Below are positions 1-12,900 of a DNA stretch of 64,000 bases, piece by piece. Source of the DNA: Metridium senile (lineage: Eukaryota > Cnidaria > Anthozoa > Actiniaria > Metridiidae). Numbering within the stretch: the stretch's first letter is position 1; each line of letters begins with the position of its first letter. The translations under genes and the position numbers were made by a program. Below the pieces are notes generated by a model. It had not been told where the DNA came from and searched no databases. It saw only the letters and a list, made by a program, of their open reading frames with translations. The stretch is taken from the NCBI GenBank assembly GCA_949775045.1, contig OX459102.1, positions 15,918,772 to 15,982,771 on the forward strand, in the 5' to 3' direction.

Positions 1-360
1 CTTCCACAAATTCGTGATCAAGAAATGTATGACTAAGATTTTATTGTTGTTGTTGTTGTTTTCTTCTCGACCGCTTGTATGTTTGCTTGCTGATTTGCTT
101 CGTCAAGTTGTCTATTCATGTACTCTTCACTTCCCCTTTTTGTAACAAATTCGTGATCAAGAAATGTACGACTAAGATTTTATTGTTGTAGTTGTTGTTT
201 TCTTCTCGTCCGCTTGCTTGATGCCGCTTGTTCATCTTGTTGCTGATTGGTTTTGTCAAGTCGTGTGCATTGTTCAAGCGCGCTTCACTCTCACTTCCAC
301 AAATTCGTGATCAAACAATGTATGACTAAGAACCTATATTATTGTCGTCGTTGTTGTTTC
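1..360. repeat. Degenerate tandem repeat, about 145-170 bp unit
   Basis: The phrase AAATTCGTGATCAAGAAATG recurs near 9, 148 and 300, each time followed by a (GTT)n run and, in the first two copies, by TTCTTCTCG and CGCTTG. The copies differ in length and are diverged. No open coding sequence is visible. Confidence 0.6.
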
Positions 361-479
361 TCTGAATATGCTCTTCCTCGTAAAAGTCGTGAATAAAATC
401 ATCTCTCCAAAAAAAATCATCTCCGTTTACAATAACAATACGTGACAACGTCTACTATATGTAAGACTTTGCGTGGTTT

Positions 480-1040
480 TCTTTGTTTGTTTTTTTAATT
501 ATTTTTCATTACATTTCGTGGTCAAACATTTCCACTCATTTTACAGTGACCTAAGTTTTCATCATTGCGAAGGATAGTTCGTGATTCGTGATTGGTATTC
601 GTGACTTTAGTCACATAAGCTGTGCCTACTCATGTAATTATTCCATGACAATTTGAGTGCTTGTGAAGACGATCACCAATTTTACCTTAGCATTTCGTGG
701 TCAAACATTTCCACTCATTTTAGTGACCTCAGCTTTCATCATTGCGAAACATTCGTGATCCGTTATTCGTGATCCATGATCAATCATTGATATTCGTGAC
801 TATGGTCACATAAGCTGTGCCTACTCATGTAATTATTCCATGACAATTTGAGTGCTTGTGAAGACGATCACCAATTTTACCTTTGCATTTCGTGGTCAAA
901 CATTTCCACTCATTTTAGTGACCTCAGCTTTCATCATTGCGAAACATTCGTGATCCGTTATCCGTGATCCGTTATTCGTGATCCGTGATCAATCATTGAT
1001 ATTCGTGACAATAGTCACGAATGCTGCGCCTACTCATGTA
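480..1040. repeat. Tandem repeat, about 200 bp unit, 2.5 copies
   Basis: A block containing ATTTCGTGGTCAAACATTTC, GTGACCTCAGCTTTCATC, TATTCGTGAC and GACGATCACCAAT is present at about 505-700, 690-890 and 885-1040. The short satellite that follows appears to be an amplified sub-part of this unit. Confidence 0.75.
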
Positions 1041-1510
1041 ATTATTCCATGACAATTTCATTGCTCGTGAAGACGATCACCAATTTTTCCTTGACATTTC
1101 ATTGTTCGTGAAGACGATCACCAATTTTTCCTTGACAATTTCATTGCTCGTGAAGACGATCACCAATTTTTCCTTGACAATTTCATTGCTCGTGAAGACG
1201 ATCACCAATTTTTCCTTGACAATTCCATTGCTCGTGAAGACGATCACCAATTTTTGCGAACAATTTCATTGCTCGTGAAGACGATCACCAATTTTTGCGA
1301 ACAATTTCATTGCTCGTGAAGACGATCACCAATTTTTGCGAACAATTTCATTGCTCGTGAAGACGATCACCAATTTTTCCTTGACATTTTCATTGCTTGT
1401 GAAAACGAACAACATTTCTTTTATGAACAGATAAATTGCTCGTAAAAAGATCAGCAAATTTTCCTTGACATTTTCATTGCTCGTGAAGACGATCAGCAAT
1501 CTTTCCTGGA
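1041..1510. repeat. 42-bp satellite array, about 10 units
   Basis: The unit contains GCTCGTGAAGACGATCACC followed by AATTTTTCCTTGACAATTTC and repeats head to tail about every 42 bp, with the last two or three units decayed. GACGATCACC is also part of the preceding 200-bp unit, so the array looks like a secondary expansion of it. Confidence 0.85.
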
Positions 1511-1517
1511 CAAGTTT

Positions 1518-1853
1518 CTGTCAGTTTTATTAGTTTAACCGCTAGTTATCGTACTTTATTACTGCAATTGTTTTCTCAGATACACTGACGCAGTCCACAC
1601 TAGTCTAACCACTAGTTCAGTATCGTACATTTGTACTCCGATTGTTTTCTTAGAAAATCTGACGCAGTCCACACAAGTTTAACCGCTAGTTATCGTAATT
1701 TGTACTCCGATTGTTTTCTTAGAAAATCTGACGCAGTCCACACAAGTTTAACCGCTAGTTTTCAGACGATTTTAACCTAGTAAAAGTGTAGTGTAGACTT
1801 CGCGTCGGAGATAAAGTTTTCTTAGAAACGCCGACGGGAAGTCTACACTAGGT
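1518..1853. repeat. About 70-bp tandem repeat plus a small foldback
   Basis: GACGCAGTCCACAC plus a (T)TTAACCGCTAGTT-type tail recurs at 1587, 1661 and 1730. At about 1787-1853 a foldback pairs AGTGTAGACTTC with GAAGTCTACACT. The tail resembles the CTAGTTTACTCGCTAGT core of the dispersed repeat at 3.5, 17.2 and 34.6 kb, so the families may be related. Confidence 0.6.
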
Positions 1854-1867
1854 CAATCGCTAGCTGT

Positions 1868-2250
1868 GTTTCTAAGAAAACAATAGGACTTTTGCAACAA
1901 CAGGTCACTTGTCCCTATCTCCTTTAATCGAGCAGCTGTGTCAAAATGAACATCAGAAATGAAAAGAGCACCTCAATATATTAGTAAGAAGGCCAAATCT
2001 CAGCTCATAAAATTTAACACGAGCTAGGAAATGGCATTAAATTTAAAATTCAATATTTTATTTGCCACCAGAGCAAATTTTCCATACAAATCCTCAGTAT
2101 AAAATATTTAATTCTACATTTATTGCCATTTCTCCTGCACTCAACATTATGAAATAAAACTTTGCCTTCTTACTAATATCAAGGGTGCTCGATTTAAAAG
2201 GGATAGGGTCACGTGACCTGTTGTTGCAAAAGCCCCATTTTCTTAGAAAC
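1868..2250. mobile_element. Foldback MITE, about 380 bp
   Basis: The left arm (TTTCTAAGAAAACAATAGG, then TTTTGCAACAACAGGTCAC) is repeated inverted at the right end, and the pairing continues inward through the GAGCACC and TATTAGTAAGAAGGC segments near 1965-1990 and 2160-2190. No coding potential is present. It was probably a non-autonomous DNA element; I did not establish the target duplication. Confidence 0.75.
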
Positions 2251-3430
2251 GCATGTTTTTTTAAACAAGCACTAGTTGAACTGCAAGTTCACGTGTTATT
2301 TTATTAGCACTGCTGTTCCATTTCAAACAACTGTGAGTTGTTTAAGTTAAACTAATCAGAGAATGTTCTAGATTTTTACTAAACAGTTGTCAGTCTCAAA
2401 ACAGGAAGCCTTACTACATATGCATTATCATATATATCACATTTTTGCTAGTTTATATATTTATTATGCGATCAATTAGGTTAGGTGTAAAACAATGATT
2501 ATTTTTACTGTGCCCTTGGATTAATACTTCCTCATTTTTGGACATTTGGTTATTAAATTAAAGGGTTTTTTTTCTGGAAGTTATGTAATAAAATTGTTGT
2601 TTCAGACTGAATGTGTCCTTAGTGTATGTATATAAGTTATTTTTGCCGTGCCCTTGGCTAAATACTTCCTCATTTTTGAACATTTGGTTATTAAATGAAA
2701 GGGTTTTTTATCCTGGAAGTTATGTAATAAAATTGTTGTTTCAGAAATGTGTGCTCTATTTCTGCACACTATTTTATATTTAAGTGTATGTATTTTAGTG
2801 TTTTTTGTCTTGGTTAAATACTTCCTCATTTTTGACATTTAGCTATTAATAGAGGGTTTTTTCCTGGATGCTATATGTTACGAAATTGTTGTCTTAGAGA
2901 TGGAAGATGTGCCCTATTTCGGCACTCTTATATGATGTATAAAATGCAATATTTTCTATATTTTCTAACTGGATAATATTTGTAATAATATTAAAATATA
3001 TAATAATTATATGAATATGTACGTATTCTTGTTATCATAATATTATGATGATGATGGCTAACTCTAACCTTCCCACTCCCCCCCGGGATAATTGCTCATT
3101 TCTAATTTTATAAAATGACATCATATATAATATAATATTCGCTAAACATTCATTATGTACTTTAGTTGAGTGTTAGTAATTATCCAATTGATCTTAAGAG
3201 ACTCACATAAAGCTTTTAACTTCCGTTGTTCGCGAACATTTTTTCGCTTATTTACTGACTTACAAACACAAGTTTATATATTTCTAAATTCAAATTTTCT
3301 ACTAGAAACGAGTTTAAAATTTGTGATATTGATAAAATTTTAAGAAAAAACTGATTAAAAATAAATGAGTTAAAAATGAATGAATGAACAACAAATGAAT
3401 TAAAGTAGCGATAAAACGAAATAATATTTC
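2251..3430. repeat. AT-rich intergenic DNA with a three-copy 140-155 bp repeat
   Basis: A unit starting TACTTCCTCATTTTTG and ending GTAATAAAATTGTTG occurs at about 2525, 2663 and 2816. The rest is AT-rich with no gene that I can support. Confidence 0.6.
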
Positions 3431-3439
3431 GAATATTTT

Positions 3440-3800
3440 AATCAACCTTTAACCCTTCGTCGGGGTAGAAATAAAGGGCTAAAGCTCGAAACGTCAGTAA
3501 AGTTAAGCCAACATTTTTTACGGTGTTACAAATTTCATTATATTACCTATCGTTTATATCAAACACCAACGCAGCCTATACTAGTTTACTCGCTAGTTTC
3601 TATTTTTTACGGTGTTACAAATTTCATTCTATTACCTATCATTTATATCAAACACCAACGCAGCCGATACTAGTTCACTCGCTAGTTTCCATTTATCTTA
3701 TCTTATCTTCAAGTTTTACTCCGACCAAGGGCTAAAGCTCGAAACGTCAGTAAAGTTAAGCCAATATTTTTTACGGTTTTACGATACAATTATCAGTCGA
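3440..3800. repeat. Dispersed repeat family R1, two tandem copies
   Basis: The unit reads GGTGTTACAAATTTCATT, then ATCAAACACCAACGCAGCC, then CTAGTTTACTCGCTAGTTTC. It is bracketed by GCTCGAAACGTCAGTAAAGT, which is also duplicated. The same family appears inverted at 17195-17420, as a fragment at 18063-18125 and inverted again at 34590-34745. Short reading frames across it are by-products of the repeat. Confidence 0.8.
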
Positions 3801-6747
3801 ATTGAAAAGTTATGATACTTAAACTTCAATAAAGTTTATCCCATTTGAAAGAGAAGAAAAAATATTAATATTTTAAAAGTTCGAAAATAGTACACGGCGG
3901 CGTTCTTCAAAAACTATATTCAAAAACTCCCTTGAAGGTTATTGTAGAAGTGCTAGCTAAACCTGTCACTTAGACCCAGTTAAAACTTTCCTAAAAAGAC
4001 GAAAAAAGATAAGGTAAAACTACGCAATTTCCAAAAATATCTACATTTGTTTAAAACGAGTTCCTACTTTTGCGCTAAAACTCCCAGGAAACGAATTTTC
4101 TTGAAAGATAAGAAAAAATAAAGTTATTTTCAACTATTAATTTTTGTTATTTATTTAACAAATGTTTTCCAAAACGTCAGACAGTGTTACGTGTACCTCT
4201 AGAAACTAAAAATCGATTCTTCCTACATTTAAGCTAAACAAACAAAGACCATGTTTCAACGTGGGAAATAAACCATTCAATTTATTCATTTTCTCGACCA
4301 GTGAGTAGGATGCCAGTTGGAAAATTTTGACCGCCTCTGCACTCACTTGCTCAACTGTGAATACTCATCATAAGGTATTCATCAAAAATCCCTCGTTTTT
4401 ACTCAAATTTACTTTGATGTTTTAATTATTTTTAAAGTATGTAAGTTAAATTAGTTTTTTGTTTGTGAAAAAGGAAGGTGTTTTGAACGGGATGTTTGAA
4501 TGAAAATATAACTTACTATTATATGGTCCTCTTAATCGACTTCCCTTGTAGTTTCACTCCCGTCGTGAAATTGCCGGCGCAATCATATAAATATTACTCA
4601 CTCGCAGTTCCTCCGAACTCGGTCAAGTTTATGATTATATCACATTTAAAAAAAGCAACAAAATTAATTGTTCGAATTTTCAGTGAGCAAGCCAAGTTTT
4701 ATGGTCGTTTTAGGGTCATTTATTCTAAAAATATCAAAATGAAAATGCATGGTAGTATTGTTGAGCCCACATTTAAAATGAACGATAAACGAGCTTTAAT
4801 TTTCCCGAGCTCTTTTTCATTGATTCTCTCAGAAAATGTGTTTTGAATAAACAAAATTGAAGACGTACCTCTCTATCTGAAACATGTTTAAACTATATCT
4901 ATAAAAGCACTAAAATAGATGTCAATATTGCTCACTTTTGTATTTAAATTACAAACAGGAAAGTATTTATGAACTTTTTGAAAACACTTATCAATTGTTA
5001 AAACTTAACTTTGACGTACTTTGACTCGAAAAAGACTAAAAGTTATTGAATTTTCTTAATGAAGAGATAAGAATTTTAAAATAGAAAGTGAGGTTTTTTT
5101 CAATGAAGAAAGAGAGTCGTACTTGCTAACGTTTCGGGCCTTGAGTGGGAACAAGATAATAGCACAAAATTAATTAATAAAAAAAAAGGATTATCTTATG
5201 ATTCAATAATATTTTGAAAATTTTGTAAATTTGAGTAAAGAAAAATGTGATTTGTGAAAAATATAATGAAATAGAATAGAGTAAAATAAAATAAATAAAT
5301 AAAATAGGAAGAAGTAAAAGTGGTCAGTCAATTTATTTTCTTAATTCAATTGTATTTTATCCCCCAAAAAAACTTTCTAATTCTTAAGAATTTTTGTAAT
5401 CAAAAATGAATAGGATTTTAGTCCAATTTATTGAGCTTTTGTATCTAAAGTTGTTGAACCGGAAACGCTTAGGAAGTTTTACTTCCGGTTTAGAGCTGGC
5501 TTGAAAAGTTTCAAAACAGCTTTCGACTGCCAAACATTTTCCGACGTTTAAAAAACCAAATTGAAGCGAATTTTGATAAAATAAAAACCCACATTTTTTT
5601 TGGTTTTGTCGTTTTGAATTCTTTCATTGTTATTTGTTTTTAGCTAAGCAAGTATTCAGGAGTGACTCAAGTCTCAAACCGCTCAACGATTGAATATCAA
5701 ACTCTCCTGTACTAATAGCCAACTTTCAGGTCAACTTTGCAAGTTTTCTGGTTGTTTTTTGTTCTCCTGTGAGGCTAATTGGTGGTTATTAATTGCAGTT
5801 TTTTTCAATGATAGTTTCCTAGACTGTCAAAGTTATTTGCCTAGATGTTATCCCTTTGCACAAAACAGTATTTGACCATGTCAGACGGATTGGTGGATTG
5901 GTTTGACCTTTCGAACAACACACAATCCTAAGTAATTTATTAGTCGCTGTTTCTTTGGCTCTTTACAGACAAATCAGAGTTATTAACTCTGGACTAATCT
6001 TCAACGCATTTTATACTCTTTTTAAAAGAAAATCTGTAGTTTAAACTGTACCAGCGCAAAAAGCTCACGCCAATAACTCCGAAGATGCAATTGATATCCA
6101 CAAGTTTATCAATTATTTTAGTCGATTTTTTCATGAGATTTGTTTTACAGGAAACTGTTTTAGTTCCGTACCGTCTAAGCCGTTTTAACCAACTCAAAAA
6201 AACGTTGCTATTAACTTCTTTCAAGCTAGCATTCATTTAGCATAGATATGTGCAAATTCCTAAGAATTCAGGCTTTTCCTGGCGCTTTGAAGTACACAAA
6301 AGTATTTTAATAGCTTAGTAGAGTAGACATGGTAGAGTTGATGTTTTTTATTCAGATGCGCGCAGAATTGATAAATCATTGACATCTTATTTCAAATTTA
6401 CATTCATAATTGCAAATTTCAAAAAGCCGAGTATTTTCCTTGGTTTCAAAGTAGTCGTACAACTGTTGGAAGACTTAGTATAAAATGTGTAAACTGTACA
6501 TTGGAGTATTGTCTTGCATTTCCGGTTTTAAGGGAATGCCAATCGAGCGGCGAGTTAGTAGGTATACAGGGAGGGTGGTGCCTACAGTTGTGTGGACAAA
6601 TCGCGAGCGGGCTTACTGACAAAGAGTCACATTCTAGCCAATGGGAACCCTCTTGCCTGTACTATCAGTCATTCTTTGAGAGTCCCCTATTGTGTGTTTA
6701 ATAACAGTGAACTTTTAACTCGGTCTATTTTGTATGTGTTATTGCAG
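3801..6747. other. Intergenic, no supported gene
   Basis: AT-rich sequence with only short, compositionally random reading frames, the longest being 116 codons at 4496-4846. A small hairpin at about 5459-5497 carries facing CCGGAA and TTCCGG arms with an ACTTCCGGTTT motif, which recurs inside the long inverted repeats at 10.0 and 14.7 kb. Confidence 0.5.
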
Positions 6748-6911
6748 GGATACCTTTTGATCAAGAAATTATTGCTACACCCACGCTGCATCAACTGAAA
6801 TATTCCAAAATTCCGTTTCAATTACTCATCGTGGAAGTGGGTTTAAAAAGCCTGACTGCTGCACGGGCCGTGAAACTTGCTGAGAATCCTACACACGCAC
6901 TACAAGTATAG
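6748..6911 (+). CDS. Possible terminal coding exon of an unidentified gene
   Basis: Directly after a good acceptor (TGTTATTGCAG, ending 6747) an open frame with a two-base lead-in runs 53 codons to a TAG at 6909-6911. Its composition is protein-like, including IPFDQEIIATPTLHQL and TAARAVKLAENP. I do not recognise the family, and an upstream partner exon could not be fixed; the 6.5-6.7 kb region has short open stretches but no clear donor. An open run of this length could arise by chance, and it may instead be 5' untranslated sequence of the HMGA-like gene that starts 49 bp further on. Confidence 0.3.
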
Positions 6912-6959
6912 TGACAATCGTAAAGCCAACATTAACAGTCTTTGCAAACTTCTTCACGA

Positions 6960-9900
6960 ATGGTAATACAAGGCCAAAGTAAGATGAGCAAACGCGTACA
7001 AAATGATGTTGAAGCAGTTCAAGATTCGCCCTCTGACAATGAAACGCCTGTTAAACGTAAGCGAGGCAGACCAAGAAAACCTATTGAAGAGGTATGTAAC
7101 TCGCTCTTATTTGACAAACTACTAGCCTATATTATTTGGTATGGTGTTCACAAGTTAATGTGATGTTTTATGTGCTCAGAAACCAGAACAAGATACCTCT
7201 GATGGCCCCGTAGTCAAGAGAAAACGAGGTCGACCAAAAGGATCTAAAAATAAGAACCCCAAGGTACAATGAGTTATAGATGGCTTGTAATGAATTGTTC
7301 ATGGTTATCACAGCGTAACGTACTGTAGTATTGTTTGTAATGCCGAGTTACTATATTATACAAAGTGTTTAATAGTCCATTCATTCAATAACATAATACT
7401 AAACGTAATCGCTCACGGGACGGTCTGCAATCGCTCTGTGACAACACAGTTGATTTATTCGTGAAGTTATTCACTAGATCAGTGCTACAGCGAGTAATCA
7501 GTTTGTGTTTACGTGGTTGAGTGACCGTACTATGACCTTCAATCAACTCGTGACCAGTTTGTTTACAATGTACATCGAGTAGTTCGTCTTTGAAATATAC
7601 AACGCTCTTTTCAACCCATCGCTATTTGATCTTCACTTCTCTTGTCTATCTATCTGGGGTATTCAGCACTTCCGGTATTCAATGCAATCCCGACCTGTTG
7701 AACGCTTTGGGTTTCTGCAGCCCGCAAAAGCTGTTGAATTCTTCGCGTATTTTTAGGATTCCGCCTCGAGTCACGTGGTGTTTGACCCACGCGTGCGCAG
7801 TGTCTGTGAACTCCAGCACGTGTTTGTTACGCGGGAAAAAACATTAATGTTGAATGCAAATATAAGGCGGCAGGTTGACTGTGTGACAAAAGCAGCCACG
7901 TGTTCGCTTTTGTGTGCCCACTTAGAGACACATCTGCGTGTTATTCTCAACCTACCGTGGATAACAAAACCCGTCATAGAATAGGACTCATACTCTGGTC
8001 GTTAAGAAATAGAGATTAGTAGCTTTGAGCTGCAAGTGCGTCCAAACACGAAACTAAAAGCGAGACGGTTTCACCTCCAAAACATCTAACTTAATATCGT
8101 GTTTTTAGTACAGATTTCGAACGCAGCAAGTTTGTACATTTGTAGTGACAAGCATTGTCACTTTCATGGAACGATTGATCATCAAAACTGTGAAATCTCT
8201 CAACTTAAGTCAAACACGGTTGGTCAATTTAGCACTTGCAGTGACCGTCCACAGCATTGTGTCACATTGAGATGAGGAAATAATCTAACGTAGCCCAAAC
8301 AAATCAATACAAACTAGGATTAAGCGAAGTTCATTGACTTTAATATTAATTGGTTAATGAAGGCAGTTTCGGTTTTCATTGCAAAATACACGTGGTGCGC
8401 ATTATTTTCTCAATAAAAATTACAGCGAGCTATTTTGAGTCTCATATCTGCAGCATATCTAAATAATCCTGGATCATTTTGTTTGATACCGAGGTGTTCT
8501 TTTGTCTAGTTAATGAGTTGCGGTTGATAATGTAGTTTAAAATTCAATAAGTTCCACACAGCCCTTTCTAAGACAGACACATCAAACGAATAGGTTACTC
8601 ATGAAAAAAACAAAAAAAACCTTCAATAATGATTACGAATGGGTCGCTCTTGATTCTATTCGTTCTGGCTCATTGGTTCTTAATCATCGCAATCTTTCTT
8701 CATAACGAGACTGTCATTAAATGTTTTGTTTACAACAACCATTGCCACTTTCTGTTGTTGTGTCGATATTTTGATTTTCTGGTGTTCAGATGTTATATTT
8801 TTAGCTTCTCGTGTAAGAAAGGTCAGTGAAATTTGAGGTCATCAAATTCTTGCGGCAGTCCTGTCAACGGACATTTTGCTAGTTTGAGTGCGTATTACAG
8901 AGGTCATAAGAAAGTAAGGATTTGTGTTACATTCAAAAGATGCTTATCAAGAAAACAAAACGCCGTCAGCTCACGGGATCGGTTCGGGACGCGGTATTTC
9001 TATCCACGAGTTAAAAACTATGTTTACACTGCACATTTTTGCCATAACTGACTTAGCATTTTGGTCTAAAAAAGGAATTTGAAACTTTGTTGTTCATAGA
9101 ATGGAATACTTTTACTTTTTATATAGCGCATTTTTGAAATAACTAACCCAAAACTTTCGTCTAAAAAGGCGTTAAAACATTGTTCTTAGAATGCGAATTT
9201 TTGAAATGACTGTCTTAGAAATTTCATCTAAAAAGGCGTTCAAAATTACCCACAAAACTTTATTCTTATACATGTGCATTTTTGCAATAACTGGCTTTAA
9301 AATTTCATCGAAAAAAGAGTTTAAAACTAACGCACTTCAGGAGAAAAAAAAGCTTTTTATACAGCGCATTTTTTCCAAAAATGTTCTTTGTTTTGTGAAC
9401 TTGACTTTCATCTCTAGAGAAATCAAAAGCGCAAAAAAGAAAACTTTGTCTCTACTGACTTTTAATCTAAAAATGGAAATACAAAACTTTTCTTGTGTAT
9501 GTAGTCTAGTGGCCAAACCATGAAAAGAGCTCTATTTTTCGAGTTGGCTGCACCCCATGGGTGGCAAAGGTTTCTTGGTATCATTTTAAAGCTTGAACCA
9601 TGCTGATTACGAGTCTGCTTGTTACCACTCGAAAAAAGTGTCCAAAAGGCTTGGTAACCTGGCCTAGACTTCCCACACTCCTTTGCAGCAAAACTTCATT
9701 TTTAACGGATTCCTTGGAAAATTATTGACTTTGAAACAATATATTTCCTCTTGAACAACTAAAATGTATTAACTACACATTATTATAGTGTTTAAGAACA
9801 AAATATTTGGAAAACTACAAATAAATTTAAAATTTTGAGGCTTTTTTGCTTGTTGACAAATATTCAAGCATTGTTGGAAACTAAAATGGTTTTATACTCT

Positions 9901-12900
9901 TTCAAACATTATCCAAGATGACCTTTGCATGATATTCCTTCTTTAATAACCTTTTTTAACTATTGCAGAACAAGAAATGTCCACAAAAAAAAAAAGTTAG
10001 GCAAAGAAACAGGCCGTTGTATATATATTCTAAACCGGAAGTTGTTCAAAAAATCACTTCCGGTTTGAGATTTTTGGATTTTTCTTACAAAAAGCAGTTA
10101 AATTTCACACAAAAACGAAATTAAATGGACAAAATACATCAAAATGCACTGATATCTTAAACTTCTAGTAAAGTACATTTCAAGCATGAAAACAAAAAAA
10201 GTAGTACTTTCTCTCAACAGCACAAATGTTAGTTTATTAAATTTATATTTGGGCAATTCCATGATCATGGACGTTACATTTGAACACTTTTTGGAACTTA
10301 AAATGACATTCTAATATTGCTAGTAAGGAGAAATGCTGATATTATGCTGATATTATGTAATGAAATGGTGTTATTAGTTTTATAAAAACATTTTTCTTTT
10401 CCTTTCTTTTCACGTGGATAAAAAAAATAAAACACATGTGTCATGGACGTTACACTAAACAAACCACTCTTTAAGGTGAGCATGTATAACTTGATATTCC
10501 TTTGAATTGTCTGCGGATATTAAATTCTTCATGGGATATTATCTTTGTTAAAGATAAACGTTAGTTAGTATAATGTCAGTTTTTCAGTCCGTCTTTTATG
10601 TCTCCCCTTATTGGACAAAGAATGGTGTCATGGACGTTACAGGCTTTGTCATGGACGTTACATTGTATGAAATATTCACCTCTTTTAACTTCTTTTAACC
10701 TCTTTAATATCCTATCCTTCTGCAATCTACTCATATCACACTTGAAATGGTTGCTTTTGCCTGGAATTTTGCAGTTTTGGCTGAGGGGGGAGGGGTGTGG
10801 AAGAGCAAATTAGGATTTTTACTGAAAACTAAAACATATCAAACTCATCCCATACAATTTGCTTGTATAAAGTTGTGAACGTCATGCCACCCACAGCGTC
10901 TCACTGTAGAAAACGCACATTTTGAAGCCTTTTGCTCATTTACTCAGAAAGCTTTGAATATTAACCGAATGTACCAACGGTTTTGAAAAGATTAACATAT
11001 AACCTTTCAGGAACCTATATTTATTAATAAAAATCCATAAAATTCAGAGGGTCAAAATTCAATTTTCTTCACCAAAGTAACGCGACATCACAAGGCGATT
11101 TTGGATCATTTCTTCACCTAGTGGAAAACAATAGGCATGTACTCGTTTGTGCATTCTTAACTACAATTGTACTACCACTTTCGAAAAGAGCTTGAAATTT
11201 CCTTTATTTTGATATAACATTTGTCTATTTTTATGCCGTTTTGAGGGGGTCAAATCGCCGGCGAAGTTAGAATATATATCTACATAGTACTCTATGCATG
11301 CCGAGTGAACTCAACAAATTGACCTCCTAACTGACATATGTAGCTCCATAGCTCAGTTGGTAAAGCATTGTACCGGTTCCGCAAAGGTCATGAGTTCAAA
11401 TCCCGTTGAAGCCCCAAAAATTTTTTCGGTCTTCTATAATTGCAATTACAACGTAACGGGGTAAAGTTTTTGGTCTTGTGTTTATTTTCTCTTTTCCTTT
11501 GAGGAATTGACCCGGCCCCGATAATACTTCGTTTTGGCATTTCACAAGCCATGTTTACATGATCTCGGATGTCCACGGCAGCCTGGATCCTAGTTAGAGC
11601 AAATGTTCAAATTTGTAGGCAATGAGTTTGATATGATCAGTTGAAAACAGCCATGCTATAGCTAATGAAGCTTTTTAGGGTAAATTATGGATACATAGTT
11701 AAGTAAGAATAATCCAAGGTGCCAGATATACCTTAAATACTTCTGAAATATGCCGAAGACTCGTTGGGGACCCCCTGAAAGTTAACGTAGTGCCGATTTC
11801 TACTTGAGTCATATATTTTCTAATCACTCAACTATTACTCTATTCAAATATGGTATAGCTGGCCTCAGATTACTCGTTTTCATTTTGATGAATTTTTGCT
11901 CTATCATGGAATTGCCCATTTACATAATAATCTTCCAAGCAAAGTTTGATGTGAATCTATTGCAAAAAGCCAACACTAGAAAGCGTGTGTGACAATCAGA
12001 TCAAACTTGCTTCTGATGCCCTGGTATCAGTAAGTAAAAGTATGTAGTTGGATTATTCTGTTTGTGAATCATTCATAAAGAATGTCCTTCAACCAGTTTC
12101 TATCAGGTATGCACGGTATATTCCGTTGTAGTTATGTGACATGCTCCAACTTGAGGATAAACACCCTAACGCTTACCAGGCTATGTGTGCTGGAGACTTT
12201 GTTGTTCAAAGAAGTTCTTGTAATGTGTCTGGGCAGATTGCAGTCGACCAGACCATTGAGCAAACAATCAACTGTGATATAAAAAGGTTAAAGGATGGTG
12301 TTATCGGGTTTAGTGTAAACAAGATACACAAGTTTGCCGCGAAATGGCAGGATGTGTCAAGAATGAGGCATCCATGAAAGAGATGGGCAAGGCACAGCTT
12401 GCCAGAGATGAAGATAATATTAAGAAGGTTTTGTCTGTTCATAGCAGTTGGACTAATCAGTTCGTTTCTTCTTCTTCTGACCTATCAGATGTGTTATATC
12501 ACCTGGCTTCAGAAGTGCTTGGCTGCGAGAGAGAAAGGACAACAAGCCCTGGTGACGTACATCAAGGAACAGCTTATTGACAAGAAGGTGTATGTTTATG
12601 AAGGGATACCAGGAATGAAGCTCAGCGGGATTAATATTGCAAGCAAGAAGATTTGCATTTCAGGAAAAGATGTCTCCATTAGGGCAGACAGACACCTTTT
12701 TGTGCATCTTTTGGTTATCGCTCAAACTCAAGAAATGAATTTGAGAGATGTTTTGAAGTACTCACCTGGCCCTCTCCAATGGTCTCTAGCTGTTTCTTTG
12801 CGAAGACAGTCAAGTCCAAGCTGCTGGATTGATTATGTGGAACGTGACTGTCGAAGACATACCTGTCAATGCTGCATGGGTAGTTGATGGTATGACAGTG

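Noticed and set aside
4496..4846. 116-codon open frame
   Set aside because: No domain, signal or repeat is recognisable, composition follows the AT-rich background, and no splice or regulatory context supports it.
11342..11411. A tRNA gene with threonine-type anticodon
   Set aside because: Acceptor-stem mismatches, a non-canonical anticodon loop without T33, and several diverged copies with a shared tail show it is the head of a SINE.
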